Shown: positions 48,696 to 60,512 of the stretch, piece after piece
How the letters are laid out: every line of letters starts with the position of its first letter
Numbering within the stretch: position 1 is the first letter of the stretch
From: Dactylellina haptotyla
Taxonomy: Eukaryota; Ascomycota; Orbiliomycetes; Orbiliales; Orbiliaceae
Assembly: GCA_031310005.1 (NCBI GenBank)
Contig: CM062385.1
Span: forward strand, 62,001-126,000
Direction of reading: 5' to 3'
DNA: 64,000 nt
Program-made: the position numbers and the translations under genes
The notes under the pieces: generated by a model
Told to the model about the DNA's origin: nothing
Seen by the model: the letters and a program-made list of their open reading frames with translations, nothing else
The model's database searches: none

Positions 48696-50380
48696 TCTAT
48701 TTCTTTAGTCCTTTCTTTCGTCACGCCTCTCTCTTGTTCTTTCGTTTTTCTGCGCTTCGAACCTAGGTAATGTGATCGGTTGCGAGTGATATATATATAT
48801 ATTTGCTTGAACGAGTATGCGATTGAAGTTTCAATGCCGAATGTTCGAAAATATCGAGTATATCGGGTTCCCGTACCCTAAGAAGTTAAATAATTAGCAG
48901 TTTGAGCTAGAGGTCCGAGCTAAGTTTCTGTGAGAATTGCGAATATTGCGCAACTACTACCAATATATAAAAAACGTTCTGTATTTAGCAGGATATTGAA
49001 AATGAAGACCAACTAGCCCAATCCTCGCCCCCACGATTGTAACTAGATATCGGATATCACATTTGCAGATTTCACAAGGGTCTTTTTTTTTTTTCCAATT
49101 CAAAAATTTTTAAATTTTTTACCGGCGAAACTTTGTGCGCCTCGACGAATCGGCAAAAATGCCCGTGGAAACCTTACTCATACTGATGCCCCCATCCCTT
49201 GCATGAGCAGCTGCAAGTGCGGCACGATGCTGTGTTGCTGGAGACGAGATCTAGCCCATGCCTATTGGATCTTGTGTTGTGCCAGACTTGCTACGTATAC
49301 AAAAAAAGACATGAGAAGACCCCGCATTAGTATGCTTACAGGTCATGAATCAGGGTGCGGGACACCTAGGCGTGAAGTATAAAAATGTGATATTGAGTGT
49401 GATATCGAGTGCATGAACCAGCAATATAAAAGGGATTGAGGAGTTCCTCCGTGTCTTAGTCCGATTATCACAAGAAACCACCTTAATTTGCGTACCATGC
49501 ATGCTAACTGCTTATAATCTTTGATCGATCGGATTATAAGTACCTACCCGGTTTATAGAATTAATACGAAGGGCTGCTGCCTCGCAAGCAAAATTGGGAG
49601 AACCGCGGCTGAAACCGATTCAGCGGTGTCATTCACTCTTTCACTGCACACGATACCCACATTCGAATACTTTCATACAGCACCCATATAGTCGCCAAGT
49701 CTTTAACCGCTATTTCGATAAGGCTGAAAGGGAGATATTAGGAGGGAACATCCGAAATGTTGCGCAAGAGAGCAGCCTATAGAAACAGCAGGAGATAACT
49801 AGGCGAATGCCAGCAAATCATTTTTCGAAGGCTCTGGTACCGAGTAGAATTTGCTATAGCTGCAGGTATGTATGTCATGGAGTACCACCATCACCTTCGG
49901 AGATATAATTATGACCGGTTATGGCCTTCGAACTGGCTTTCAAGGACTAACTGTTATTTCTCTAACCAAGATGAATTGAAACGTACCGGATAGGCCTTGA
50001 CACTAGGCCAAAGAAACCTAAGAGAAATGCTTTACATATTATTGTACACTGCGCCACTTTCAGGGGCCAGGTGCGCCTCTAATATTCAGCCACTGCAAGA
50101 CTCAATATATCGATAAGTAGCTGGATGATTGCCGCACGCTCTTCGTAGATGTACATCGATGTTGCATTTTGCGCAGACAACACATTTCCACGACAACCGA
50201 CTCGGCCACTCTTTCCTTGTTACCGTCACATCTTCAGACATTCGAAATGGAATATTCGCAACGTTATGGAGAGGCCAGTGGCATCTTGAGTTCTACAAAT
50301 AGATTCAGCGCTCATAACCATCGTATTGCATCGCTCTCCGGAATTCAATACTCAAATCGATCCTCTTCACAAGTTGGGCG
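48696..50380. other. Intergenic, no gene supported
   Basis: About 1.7 kb, AT-leaning. The only short frame of note besides the upstream frame at 50247-50384 is 49594-49782, which has no domain. Confidence 0.5.
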
Positions 50381-50384
50381 ATGA
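50247..50384 (+). other. Upstream open frame overlapping the next start codon
   Basis: A 45-codon frame (MEYSQRYGEASG...) runs from 50247 and its TGA (50382-50384) overlaps the ATG at 50381 as ATGA. If this region is transcribed as the leader of the next gene, it would be an upstream open frame that could affect translation. It may also be chance. Confidence 0.35.
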
Positions 50385-51305
50385 TGGATAGCCCTTTAGA
50401 TCCACCGTCTCAATCTCACCAGGGACCTCTCGATAAGCCATCTACTGGCTTTGCGCCTCCTACGCTCGAACAGCAAGAAGAATGGAACCGCATTGGCCTA
50501 GCCAGACTCGAGGCTGATCAAGTACGCTTTCAAAAGTACATGGCAGCAATGGGCCGCGATATAGAAAAGCGGAAAGCAGATCTCGGGATCCAGAGACTCG
50601 TTCTTCAAAACGCTCTGCTCTACGCGAAGGACAACACAGCCTGGCTGGATTGTAGCTGTCAATTTTGCGTCTTGATGCGATATCTTCGTCAGCACGAAAG
50701 TCTCGATAAAGCCGGACGAAGACTCTGGCAAGATGAAAGTTACCAGATTGCCAGGAGTTATTTGGAGAAGAGAGATATAAAAACTTGCGAATGCGAGTTT
50801 TGTCGGGAAATGGGCAAGGAAAACGTCAGACAGAACGGACAGACACATACCATCAGTGCACACTCGAGTCAAGTTACCGGTGCAACAGCAGTGCATGGCA
50901 GCGCCAAAGGGGTAAAATCTGCTGTTATGCCAGTTGCTGTCAAAGAGCCCTTATTTAGCACCAAGTTACCGACTGAGTATTCGGGTGCCAAGACTATGAA
51001 GCTAGTGTGCATCCCCCACCCTCCGAGGATCTCAAAATTCTTTCCGGTGATCCAAACAAATACAGAACCTCCCAAATCACCAGAGCTCAATTGCACGGCA
51101 AAGCCAACCAAGAGTACGTAATTCCGTTAAGTTTCACTGTTTTCTCCATGATACTAAAGTCAATCACTGTCTAGCTTCTAGCAAACCCAAATACTTTCCT
51201 TTTAAGGATCCGGACGCGAACTTTACATACGCTTCAGTCCTACCTGAAGGTAACGCCGAAAGTAGAGAATACACAAGCAAAATGGCAATTTTCAGCCTTT
51301 TTTGA
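50381..51305 (+). CDS. Hypothetical protein with paired CxCxxC motifs
   Basis: Two exons, 50381-51113 and 51175-51305 (GTACGT donor, CTGTCTAG acceptor); 287 aa. I do not recognise the family. Residues 1-35 are Pro/Ser-rich; ~35-80 form a charged helix (QEEWNRIGLARLEADQVRFQ). C91-S-C93-Q-F-C96 and C136-E-C138-E-F-C141 are two CxCxxC motifs 39 residues apart, separated by a helical segment (RQHESLDKAGRRLWQDESYQIARSYLEKR). Six cysteines in this arrangement suggest a metal-binding fold. The rest is low-complexity, ending in SKPKYFPFKDPDANFTYASV and a short tail. An in-frame ATG follows directly (MMDS), so the start may be 50384. It converges with the vWA-E2 gene, whose stop is 251 bp away. Confidence 0.6.
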
Positions 51306-51555
51306 ACGAAATTTTGGATTTTCTAGGTTTTCCTGGATTTTGGGGACCTCACTTGTATTAATACTAAGTAAATTACAATACGCTTCAAATAAATATAGCT
51401 CGCACTAGTAGACAAATAGTAGACAAATAGACACGACATAAAGATATATATATATAACCAGATATTGCGTAGAATATTCGGGAAAGGGGGAAATCCAGTC
51501 GATAAAATAGCGCTTATGAAATGATTACAAGTAACAAATTCCGCTAATACGGCTT

Positions 51556-54500
51556 TCACTGACTGGATTTGCCGAATACTTTCTTCAACTTGAACGACAA
51601 AGAAGATCTATTACTCGCAGTAGAATGAATGGATGGCGGTCGGTACGTCGACGCAGGGCGCACAGCATTTACGACGAAGGCATTGCTACCACTGGCGACT
51701 GGGGCGGCGGGAGGACTGACAGCTGCGGATTCCGTCACCGGTCGAGCCTGAGAGTAGCCCAAAGTGCCAAAGATCCCTCCTCTGTTAGATAGTGGTGTAG
51801 ATACGGATCTCTGCGACCCGGATGTGCTTGAGGTCACCGATGCAGCGGTCTTGACAGATGAGAACCTGTTAGCTTTAGGAACCACAGCTGCTGTTGAGCT
51901 CGATATTGTCTCAGTAGTCAGATTCGAACTCGCGGTGGATAGAGTCGGTGAGGCTGGAGCAGGTGGGATGGCAGACGGTTGTACAGTTGATAGCCGGAGG
52001 GGCGCTGGGGCTACGGATGTTGTAGCAGCTGGGGGGGTTGCAACAACTACTGGTACTGGGGCAGCAGCTGGGGTGACAGGTGCGGCTGGTGTCGTTTTTG
52101 CTGTCAAAATCGCATTCTGAGCGTTTTCAACAGATGCAGGTGGCGGAATAGACTTGACAAAGTTTCGAGCCGCCCGAAGAGAATTCGGGTCATATTTACT
52201 AGCGCGACCCGCTGCTGAGCTACTACCCGAGTCGATTGTATCCGCTACAGTGACACGACGCACTGGTGTAACAGTTTTGGCTAGTTGCGGTTAGTTATCA
52301 CACTGCAGCGAAAGTTAGAGTTTTAACAAAACTTACTAATAGTAGGACCAGCGCCAGGAATGGCGTCGAGATCTGGTACAATACGATGAGCCCAGTCTTT
52401 TCTATTGGTACTAGCGAATTTTTTGATCTAGGTATCTTGTTAGCCCTGATTCTTAAAATTTCAACAGGCTTAATACTTACGTGCTGGGAAATTTCTTCAC
52501 TATAAAGATTTTCGTCTTGGGTCCAGTATTTTAAGGTTGCAATGGCATCCACAGGTTCATTTTGCTATAAGATCTAGGTTAGCGATACTAAGCTACATAT
52601 AAGCTTTATGTTAAATTATATTCTTACCTCTGGCGCCATAAGAAGGCCGTAGATACAACACAAAATATCTCGAACTTTTGTCTCGGCTTTCCAATCTTGC
52701 TCTAGGATTGCGTGACAGACCCGACCGTGCTAGGGTATCCGTTAGTTATTGTAATTCCAATTATTTTAATGCTCAACTGAAGCAACATACCTTGTTAACG
52801 TTCGGGTGAATAATCGGTGTAATAAACCTTGCATGCGGTGCCTTTCTTGGGAAATCATCGGTCATGTCCAAGAACATGACAAACGTTCCGCTCGAGTAGT
52901 TGGAGGCATCAGGTCCTTGAATGACAACCTTCCAGAACGACATGTTACTCTCACTGACGTAGATATCCATATCGGGATGTGGATTCTCTGCCATATCTTT
53001 GATTTCGATGAGCATTCGCCTGTTCTTGACGGCATCTCCAGCTTGACGAACTTGACCCTTATCAACGACGAGCTGCTTATTTTTACCGAACGCTTTGTGC
53101 GCATTTGCAAGGCTCATAAACTCATCGTTTTGGTGCGGGTGATCCCTGGCTTCTGGAACGGAGAAGGCGTTGACAGTAAAAGGCTCAAGTGGCTGGAGAG
53201 TATCGAAGAACGGAAGATATGTTGGCCGGACAATTGGCGGTCGCAAAGTTTGATCAATCATGGTCTCCATTTCAGCGATCTGGATAATTTCGGTGGTTGC
53301 AGTTGGTTTCATAGCATAACCACCAGTAGCTCTGCATATTTTGAATAGAGATCTATGATAGTCCGAGCCAATAACAACGGCATCCAAGATGATGTCATTA
53401 TCCCAGAGGAACGAATATGTTGTCTTGTCTGTCTGCTTCGATCTGTTATCAATACCATCTGTGAGAACAATGATACGGAGTTTGGTATCCGGATTGTCAT
53501 CCTTAAAGTCGATCAATTGTTCCGCAGCATCGTAGATACAGTCCCACATGGCAGTCATTCCTGCGCCGTATAGTTGCTCGATCTTAGGCTCTACTTCTTT
53601 AAGAAGAGGGGTTGGCTCTTGCATCGTGCTAAACTCAGCATTGAATTTCATGACACCGAACCATACTGGGAGTAAATAGTTCGACGCCGTAGCAGCGTAA
53701 GTCTTGAACAGAAGCTTGGCAGCAGTCATTCTTGTGAGCTTTTCATTTGACTTGAGTTCTTGGTCCTCGTTCGTGAAAGCTGGATCGAGCATACTTGAAC
53801 TGCAGTCGACACAAATGATAACTGCTTCTTTGGGTTTTCGTGTATCGACCGTGCTGGCATTAAGGGAACCGACATCCCATCCATCCAGTGGCCAAGCGCC
53901 GCTTAGTTTGCGGGTCTGAATAACACTCTTGAGCGTCTTCGCAAGACCTTGGCCCTGATCGTTAGAATGTAGCAGCTGCACACCAGTTACAGGATTCCAG
54001 ATTCTCGCCCATTCGGTAGCACATTCGCCTCCAAACTCAAAGATCGATACTAAGCCTTCGTTGTTTAGCGTCAGGACTGGTGGGCGAGAACTTGCCAACG
54101 ACAGAGGTGCCACTGTGCCGAGAGAAGGTAGGTTGGTGGTGTTGATAATTTGTTCGTAGAATCCATCTTGAGTTGGATGGTGCAGAATGCGATGGTCAAG
54201 CAGGTTGCCCGCATCTTTAGGCATTACAAGATACGAGTTACCGTCAAAGGAGTATTTATCTCGGAATGCCAATACTAGCTGTCTAGGGTCTGGATGGTTT
54301 TGTGTCGACTTATCCAGAAACTCAACTGTGACTTTTAAGGTTTCTCCACCCTGGAGACCAATATTGACAATATTGTTCTCCGTTGTCACCGGTTCGCCTT
54401 CCCTCCTCTCAGCTGGGGAGGCCTGTTTGATAATGGCTTTCCTCGTCCAGTCCTCTTTACCGGACCCACCACGTTTGAAAGCGATGACCTGATCGAGAAG

Positions 54501-55283
54501 CCAACCGAGCAACTGGCGAGATCCTTCCAAAGCGTTTTCTTCTTTCCCACCAGTCGCCCAGTGTGGAACAGACTTCACACACAGAGCGTGGAAGGTCTGC
54601 GCGAGAGCCGCTTTCTCTTCGGCGACAAGTGTTCGGCTATCCAATAAGCTAGACATGGCGTAAACAGCGGGTAGGAAATGGGTCGTCTGCCATAGAGCAG
54701 TCAAGAATCTGCGCTGTGTGGAACCGTCCGTGACCTTTCGTTTCAACATCTCCAAGGACGCGCAAAAAGTGGAGACGCCCGCTCTCGTGACACCTTCAAT
54801 TGGGTGCCAGGAGTTTGAGTTGCTGGTAGACCTAACATCGTCGCCAAAGTGCTTGGTGGAAACACCGATTGTTCCATTATATCTAAGCACGACAAAGATG
54901 TTCAGTGGCGTCTTCTTTGTTCCGACAAAATCATAGTCGTAGAGTGTCAGGCTATCGTCCGATAGTATGGGGTGGTTCGCGAGGTGTATATCGACGACGT
55001 ATGGTGCATTATCGGGTTTCAAGAAAACTTTCGCTTTCACGAGTTCTTTGACATCGAAGATTGTGGTGGACAGAGGAATTGGGTCTTGGAATATAGGAAT
55101 CCCAGAAAGCTTTGGAACGAGGGCGTTCTCCGGAGTGATAAAACGAACGTAAATATTGCCGGATGAATTCTTGTTCTGCCGAGTCGCACCAGCTGCGAGA
55201 GTAGCTTGAGAGCCTCCCCACTCACTAGTCGCCGCCGATGATATTGAAGCTGTGCGAACTAGACTTGAGAGTTTGGACTCCAT
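51556..55283 (-). CDS. vWA-E2 fusion protein (von Willebrand A domain plus ubiquitin-conjugating domain)
   Basis: Five exons on the minus strand: 55283-52791, 52729-52628, 52564-52481, 52427-52337, 52280-51556; 1164 aa. All junctions keep frame. Residues ~35-150 (NIYVRFITPENAL..., DDSLTLYDYDFVGTKKTPLNIFVVLRY) look like a ubiquitin-like beta-grasp fold. A helical region follows, then at ~480-680 a vWA domain with MIDAS DxSxS in ICVDCSSSML, GAGMTAMWDCIYDA and IIVLTDGIDN. At ~755-880 lies an E2 domain: MSFWKVVIQGPDASNYSSGTF, FPRKAPHARFITPIIHPNVN, the HPN tripeptide and a catalytic-position cysteine in HGRVCHAILEQDW (C836), then LLMAPEQNEPVDA. The tail from ~925 is Ala/Pro/Ser/Thr-rich and ends SFKLKKVFGKSSQ. 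A cysteine at the E2 position suggests active ubiquitin transfer; partners are unknown. The start is the first ATG of the frame. Confidence 0.88.
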
Positions 55284-56740
55284 GTTGGGCGAATCAACAA
55301 AGTCCCTTTTGGTTTCTTGCAAAATTTTTGGAAAGAAAGGAAAGAATAGACTGCAAGTGAATGCAGATGCTAGCTAGTTGAGTGGTTATAACCAAAGCTA
55401 ATAGGGCTTCCAGATGTGTCAGGACGACCTAGCTACCCATCCAGTGGTGTGGGAATCTGGGGTGGTAGAGGAAATCCCTACTCCAATGTTCGAAAATAGG
55501 TCCGGTTCAAGTGATAGCAGGATATTTCGGAGACCAGAATATCGGATCCTACTCTACTCATTAACTATCGTTTGAGGTGAAGAGAGGACTGATTGGCGCC
55601 TAAGCTCGTCAACCTAGACAGCACAACATTATTGAGAAAACTGGAGGCTGCAATCCATCCTATTGAAATATTGTCGCCTTCCCAGTTATGACAAATTGAA
55701 GCATCTGACAGATCTGGGAGTTTTCTTCTTCGGCATGCAGTACATTGATTAGAAAACGCATCGACGGCTTGCCGTCGTGCATTATCGAGCAAGGATAAGC
55801 TCCTGTGATAATAATGTAACTAACGACCTGGGTTCGAGGCGGCCAAACTAACTGGGGGGGCCTGCCTCGGCTAAACCTGCATGCGGAACCTTTCATTGTT
55901 GTTGCGTGGAGGATCCTTTCACGCGAACCACGAGGCTGGCAACTTTCGAATCTCCAGGCAACACGGATTGGCTCTTCGATAACGTTAGCGGAGAGAGGCT
56001 GAATAAGTCCTTGGATTTCACACCTTAGTGTTTCAGCAACTGCTAGAACCATGCTGTGGTTCCGAATTGCCGGGCTAGTTTTCGAGGGATCATAATAAAT
56101 TTCTGAATGTTTGTAGTAGGCTCGCCTCCAGCCGAATCAAGCCGACTTAGAGATGCATTGCAGCCAAGCTACCCGCTATCATGAGGCTCGACGAAGACGG
56201 ATCGTCTTTCATGCAGTGGAATCCTTCGAACCCCACTTCGTTCGCAAAGACTCCGTCCAACGTTAATTGAAGTCTATTCTCGTGGTACGCGTAGGCAAGG
56301 CAGATATTCCCCGCTTTAGATGATTATTGCCTGATAGTTTCGAGGACCAATACAATGCTTCTATTGCATACCTAAATGTAAGCTTGGCACGTGGTTATCA
56401 AGCTTGACGTGCGGGATAATAGCCCGTCTACAAGTAGACACCTGCGCACATATCGCAAGCGAGAATATTCGATATGATTCAGCCATGCAAACATTTCTAC
56501 GGGGGGCATTGAGATAGTGACGCGCTGATAGGCTGAAATTCATCTGCCATTATGATACATGCATTCAAAACTGCAGACTCGCCGATATAACAAAAAGGCA
56601 TAGAAATGGCATAGAAATATATTCAAAAAACGTATGTATAGGCTCTGGTAGTTCGTGCTTGTCAAGTTCGAAAATAAGGAAATAATAGAAAATAGGCAAG
56701 AATGAACATGCAAAGCTGAGATGGAAGAAAATATTAGCGA
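55284..56740. other. Intergenic, no gene firmly supported
   Basis: About 1.46 kb between the vWA-E2 gene and the Hsp70-like gene, both on the minus strand. A minus-strand frame of 130 codons at 55660-56052 starts with ATG but has no domain or splice partner. Confidence 0.45.
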
Positions 56741-58863
56741 TTAATGGAAAGTCGTCTTGACTTGGCCGTAACACTGGTCTTTGAAGTACAACTGGAATTT
56801 GATCTCGGCTGACTCAAAGGCCATTTCGATAGTGAATTCTGCCGATAAGCAAGCCTGGCCGTTTATGTTCACTTCATCGAACTCGGCTTCAGGGACCATG
56901 CTAAGGTCTGCCATTAAGAAACAAAGGTCATGCACGCCTAAATTCCAGCCTGTTAGTTATGCAGAGTTCGATAAATGGGATATTGGATGGGGTGACACAT
57001 ACTCCTATCTCTGTAGCTGTAGGGGGCAACATCAAGGTCAGAAGCTACCAATGTTGCTCCTCGACGTAATTTTTCACCCTTCTGGAATGTCGTGCCACAC
57101 TTCAGTTTGAATCTTGTGTTGGAGTCAGTATCAGCACCTTTCTCCACAATCCATGAAACCTGGTTGCGGGCCATTTTCATGCCCGTATCAGTAGAATAAA
57201 ACGCATCTTCATCATGGTGCATTGTAGGATCGAAGACAGTGTTGATTCGGGTGCCATAATTTCTTCGGCACCTTCGGTTTGTGACAAGACTGCCTTCAAG
57301 TCCTCGAAGAACAGCTCCTCTGCTGACAGCGGACCAGCTATTTTGCAATAAATCAGTATATTAAGAAGTGACAGCAACTGAGAGGGTCGGTGACTTACGC
57401 ATCATCGGGGTTGATAATTTCAATCTTTCCTGCTTTTCCAAAGCTATGGTTTGATAGTTTGCCCAGAAGATAATCAGATTCTCCGAAACCACCGACCAAA
57501 AAGACGTACTGCGTCCTCAATTAGCCTTTCAATTTTCCAAAAGAAAAAATAAGGGTCATGCATACCTTGGGAGTTGATCCAGAGTCAAAGATAGCATCAA
57601 CTTGACCTTGAATAAGGTCTATTATCTGCTGCATGATAGGATCAAAGCACTCCTTGAGTTCGTCACTGCGGAGGACAACTAAATTAGTATGCTAGTGCGT
57701 CAAAATAAACATTGGGTAGAAAACTTACTGCGTCAATTCAAACTGGCCTTCGATAATGCCAGCTGCCGGGTCATTCGGGAACCCGTGCATCGGCAAGTAA
57801 CTAACAGATCCGGGAACATACGAAGACCCAAAAGCCCTTTTGACACCTTCGAACTCTGCAATCATCTTATTCAAGACCATACCGTCCTGCTTCTCGCAGA
57901 GGATCTTAAACCTCTCGTCACCAATTTTCTTTCGAACCAGTTTCAAGAGGTTACGGTCAACAAATGTAGACCCACACTTCGCACCAGACCCGACAGCTAC
58001 TTCCGAAAGACCGAGCGATGGTTGTAGCTGGTTCACCCGGTAGGAGATCAAATCCACGGTACCGCCGCCGGCGTCGCAGAGAACGAAAGTATCTCCGACC
58101 TTCAGCGTGTTGGGATCGTTTCTCCTCGTGATATCTCGCTGATAGAGCTCAGAGATGGCGTAAACAGCTGCCGCCTCGGGCTCGCTGAGTATGAACAGAC
58201 GGTCTTTCTCACGTTGACCGATACCAGCGCGCGACGCCGCTTCCTTAGTCAGTGCCTGAGCTTTCTCAGACCAAACTGCAGGCACAGTCATGACCCAATC
58301 GATTGCGGTCTTGTTGATAAAGTTCTCACCCTGCGCTCGTCGCAAGTTGGACATGATGACGTCGTATAGTGCAGTAAGATAATCCGCGACGACGTCGACA
58401 GGGCTTTTATTCAGCGGGTTGTGCCTCATTCCCTCTGCCATGGGGAACTCATCATCATCGGCTGGAGTTTCAGCGAACGGGTCATCGACATCAACGTAGT
58501 CTTCCGGGTTTTCTTGGTTCTCGTAGAAGTTGTCTTCGTCGAGGTCGAGTTTGGCCCATGCGAGACGTGGCTGGCCTGGTGGGATCAGATACCCCCAGCG
58601 GTATGTGCCACCGGTGTACGCAATGTCACTGGGACATTTGACTTCGTCTCGTCTTTCTTTGCCCGGCCATCTTCTAATGACTTTAATGTTGTCAATGTTC
58701 TTCTGAGATGTATCGCCGTATGCAGTTCCTGAAGTGAAACGTTTAAAGTTAGATCAATGGTATTATCTATAGGAACAGATCTATACCTACCACTAAACGT
58801 TGTTCCGTAATCCAACCCGACGACGATGCGATGCTCTTGCAGAACAGTCTCCGTGGCAGCCAT
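56741..58863 (-). CDS. Hsp70-like ATPase, HSPA12-type fungal family
   Basis: Six exons on the minus strand: 58863-58791, 58728-57729, 57665-57566, 57508-57399, 57337-57003, 56937-56741; 604 aa with all junctions in frame. The actin/Hsp70-type ATPase motifs are visible: phosphate-1 VVGLDYGTTFSGTAYG (residues 14-29), WVMTVPAVWSEKAQ, ILSEPEAAAVYA, phosphate-2 FVLCDAGGGTVDLISY (~243-258) and the adenosine motif YVFLVGGFGESDYL (392-405). An acidic insertion (DLDEDNFYENQENPEDYVDVDDP) lies near residue 75. The C-terminal part (YFKDQCYGQVKTTFH end) is short and lacks a canonical substrate-binding domain and EEVD tail. Such proteins are numerous in filamentous fungi and mostly of unknown function; chaperone activity is not implied. 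Confidence 0.9.
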
Positions 58864-60512
58864 CTTGAACGTCACCAGAAAATATCTCCAATAAGTTCTG
58901 ATATTCTAAACCTCCAAGAACGACTTCAAAAAATATATATATTTGAGCCGCTAGTTATCTATGGACTTGAATACTGGAAAGAAATCGAAATGAGGACAAG
59001 TGAGTTAAATGAGCCACCCCACTCTGCAGCTTTTACAAAAACAAAACTTATAGACTAAGAAGACAGATAGACTGGAACCTATATGAACGACAATTGCAAT
59101 CATAAGTATGATAATCCGGTTCAAGAATTGTAGCAGGTGGGTAAAAGAAACAAAAAAAAGGCTCTTGGCTAATGACACGCCAATAAATTCCATCGTTCTG
59201 ATATTTCTGGGATCCTTCAGGTGTCGACTAAACTGCAGCCTTGCAAAAGCCGTCTGCTATCGAGACCTTAGCAATGCTAGCCAGATATCCACCCCACCCT
59301 TCGGCGACATAGTCGACAAAGATTGGCGCATCCATACCGTCCGAAGAACTATAAGTCGATAGCGGCTAGCTTTCTCGCACAAGGCGGCGATATTTCGAGT
59401 CATCGGAACCAAACAGTGGGAAACAACCCGTATCAACAGGTACTTAAGCTCGCTATCGGGTGCGATTTGGAATCACCTCTGATCCAGGCATATGCATGAA
59501 ATCTATGCCCGATAGCCAAGATGGACGGCAGGGGTGAGTAAACGAACCGAGTCGGTGCTAGACACATCGTACGTCGAACGTCGCTCTGCTCAGGCAGCTA
59601 GCTTGTGGTGGGGAAACCAGGTACCCTTGGCCTGTCTGATGTTAACATTGTTGGAGCCTCGCGCTCGATGATACCCCTGCAGACGTGTTGTAATCCTTCG
59701 TTTAAACTTGCCCTCAGTGATATCGATCCAACACATTTTCGGGAGCAGCCTCGTTTTAGATGATAACGCTTGTTTCGGTTGCATCGGCTTTGGGATTCAA
59801 AATCGCGGCTGACGGAGGGATCAAAAAGCAAACCCCAAAGCGATATCGATAATTACATTGTGAAAGCGGGGTAGTCATAAGAAGGAGTGGATAATATGGC
59901 CTGGAATATGTTATTTTCCGAGTCTCAGCCTTGTATAATTCCTTTTCCTTAGCCCATGCGTTTGTCTACACTTTGGTGAAGGACGTCTTGGGCCGCCAAA
60001 CTTGGCAGATAGCCAGGCAGTTGAAACTCTCGTTAGCTCATCTGAGGAATAAAAAATAGAACGAGGCTACGATATGATATCAATGCCTGATGTTTACTGC
60101 TAAAATTAAAATTGGTTCGGAGTCTAAGATGCCGTTTTCCCTTCTGTGGCCGAACAGCTGCCTTCTGCATGCCGATCTATCAGATGCCGCTTTAATACCT
60201 TCGTGAAGTCGAAGAACCCCACAGGATTCCATATTTTGTTCCCAACTATCTCCCGCTCTCGCATATCAAAAAAGACTTCTCCTAGAGCTAGCTCTCGAGC
60301 TCTGTATCGTAGCTAGTTGATCGCTTTTGGATTTCATTACCAGGAAAATTAAAGGCCGCCTTGTAGTTGGCCCATTGCTGGCCCACTCAATTGATAGCAT
60401 AACGTTACTATCCATCTTTTGGTTTTTCGCTAGCGAGTCGCATTTAATATATACCGCGATAACAATCGCAAACGCAACTTACTTACAAGTATCTACCTTT
60501 ATACTCGCCAAA
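58864..60512. other. Intergenic, no gene supported
   Basis: About 1.65 kb between the divergent starts of the Hsp70-like gene and the coiled-coil gene. No domain or splice-consistent frame was found; it presumably contains both promoters. Confidence 0.5.

Noticed and set aside
51764-52120. Plus-strand Ala/Gly/Val-rich frame of 118 codons
   Set aside because: Antisense shadow of the Ala/Pro/Thr-rich tail of the vWA-E2 protein; no domain and no promoter.
55660-56052. 130-codon minus-strand frame between the vWA-E2 and Hsp70-like genes
   Set aside because: Begins with ATG but has no recognisable family and no promoter signal; could be a small gene but I cannot support it.
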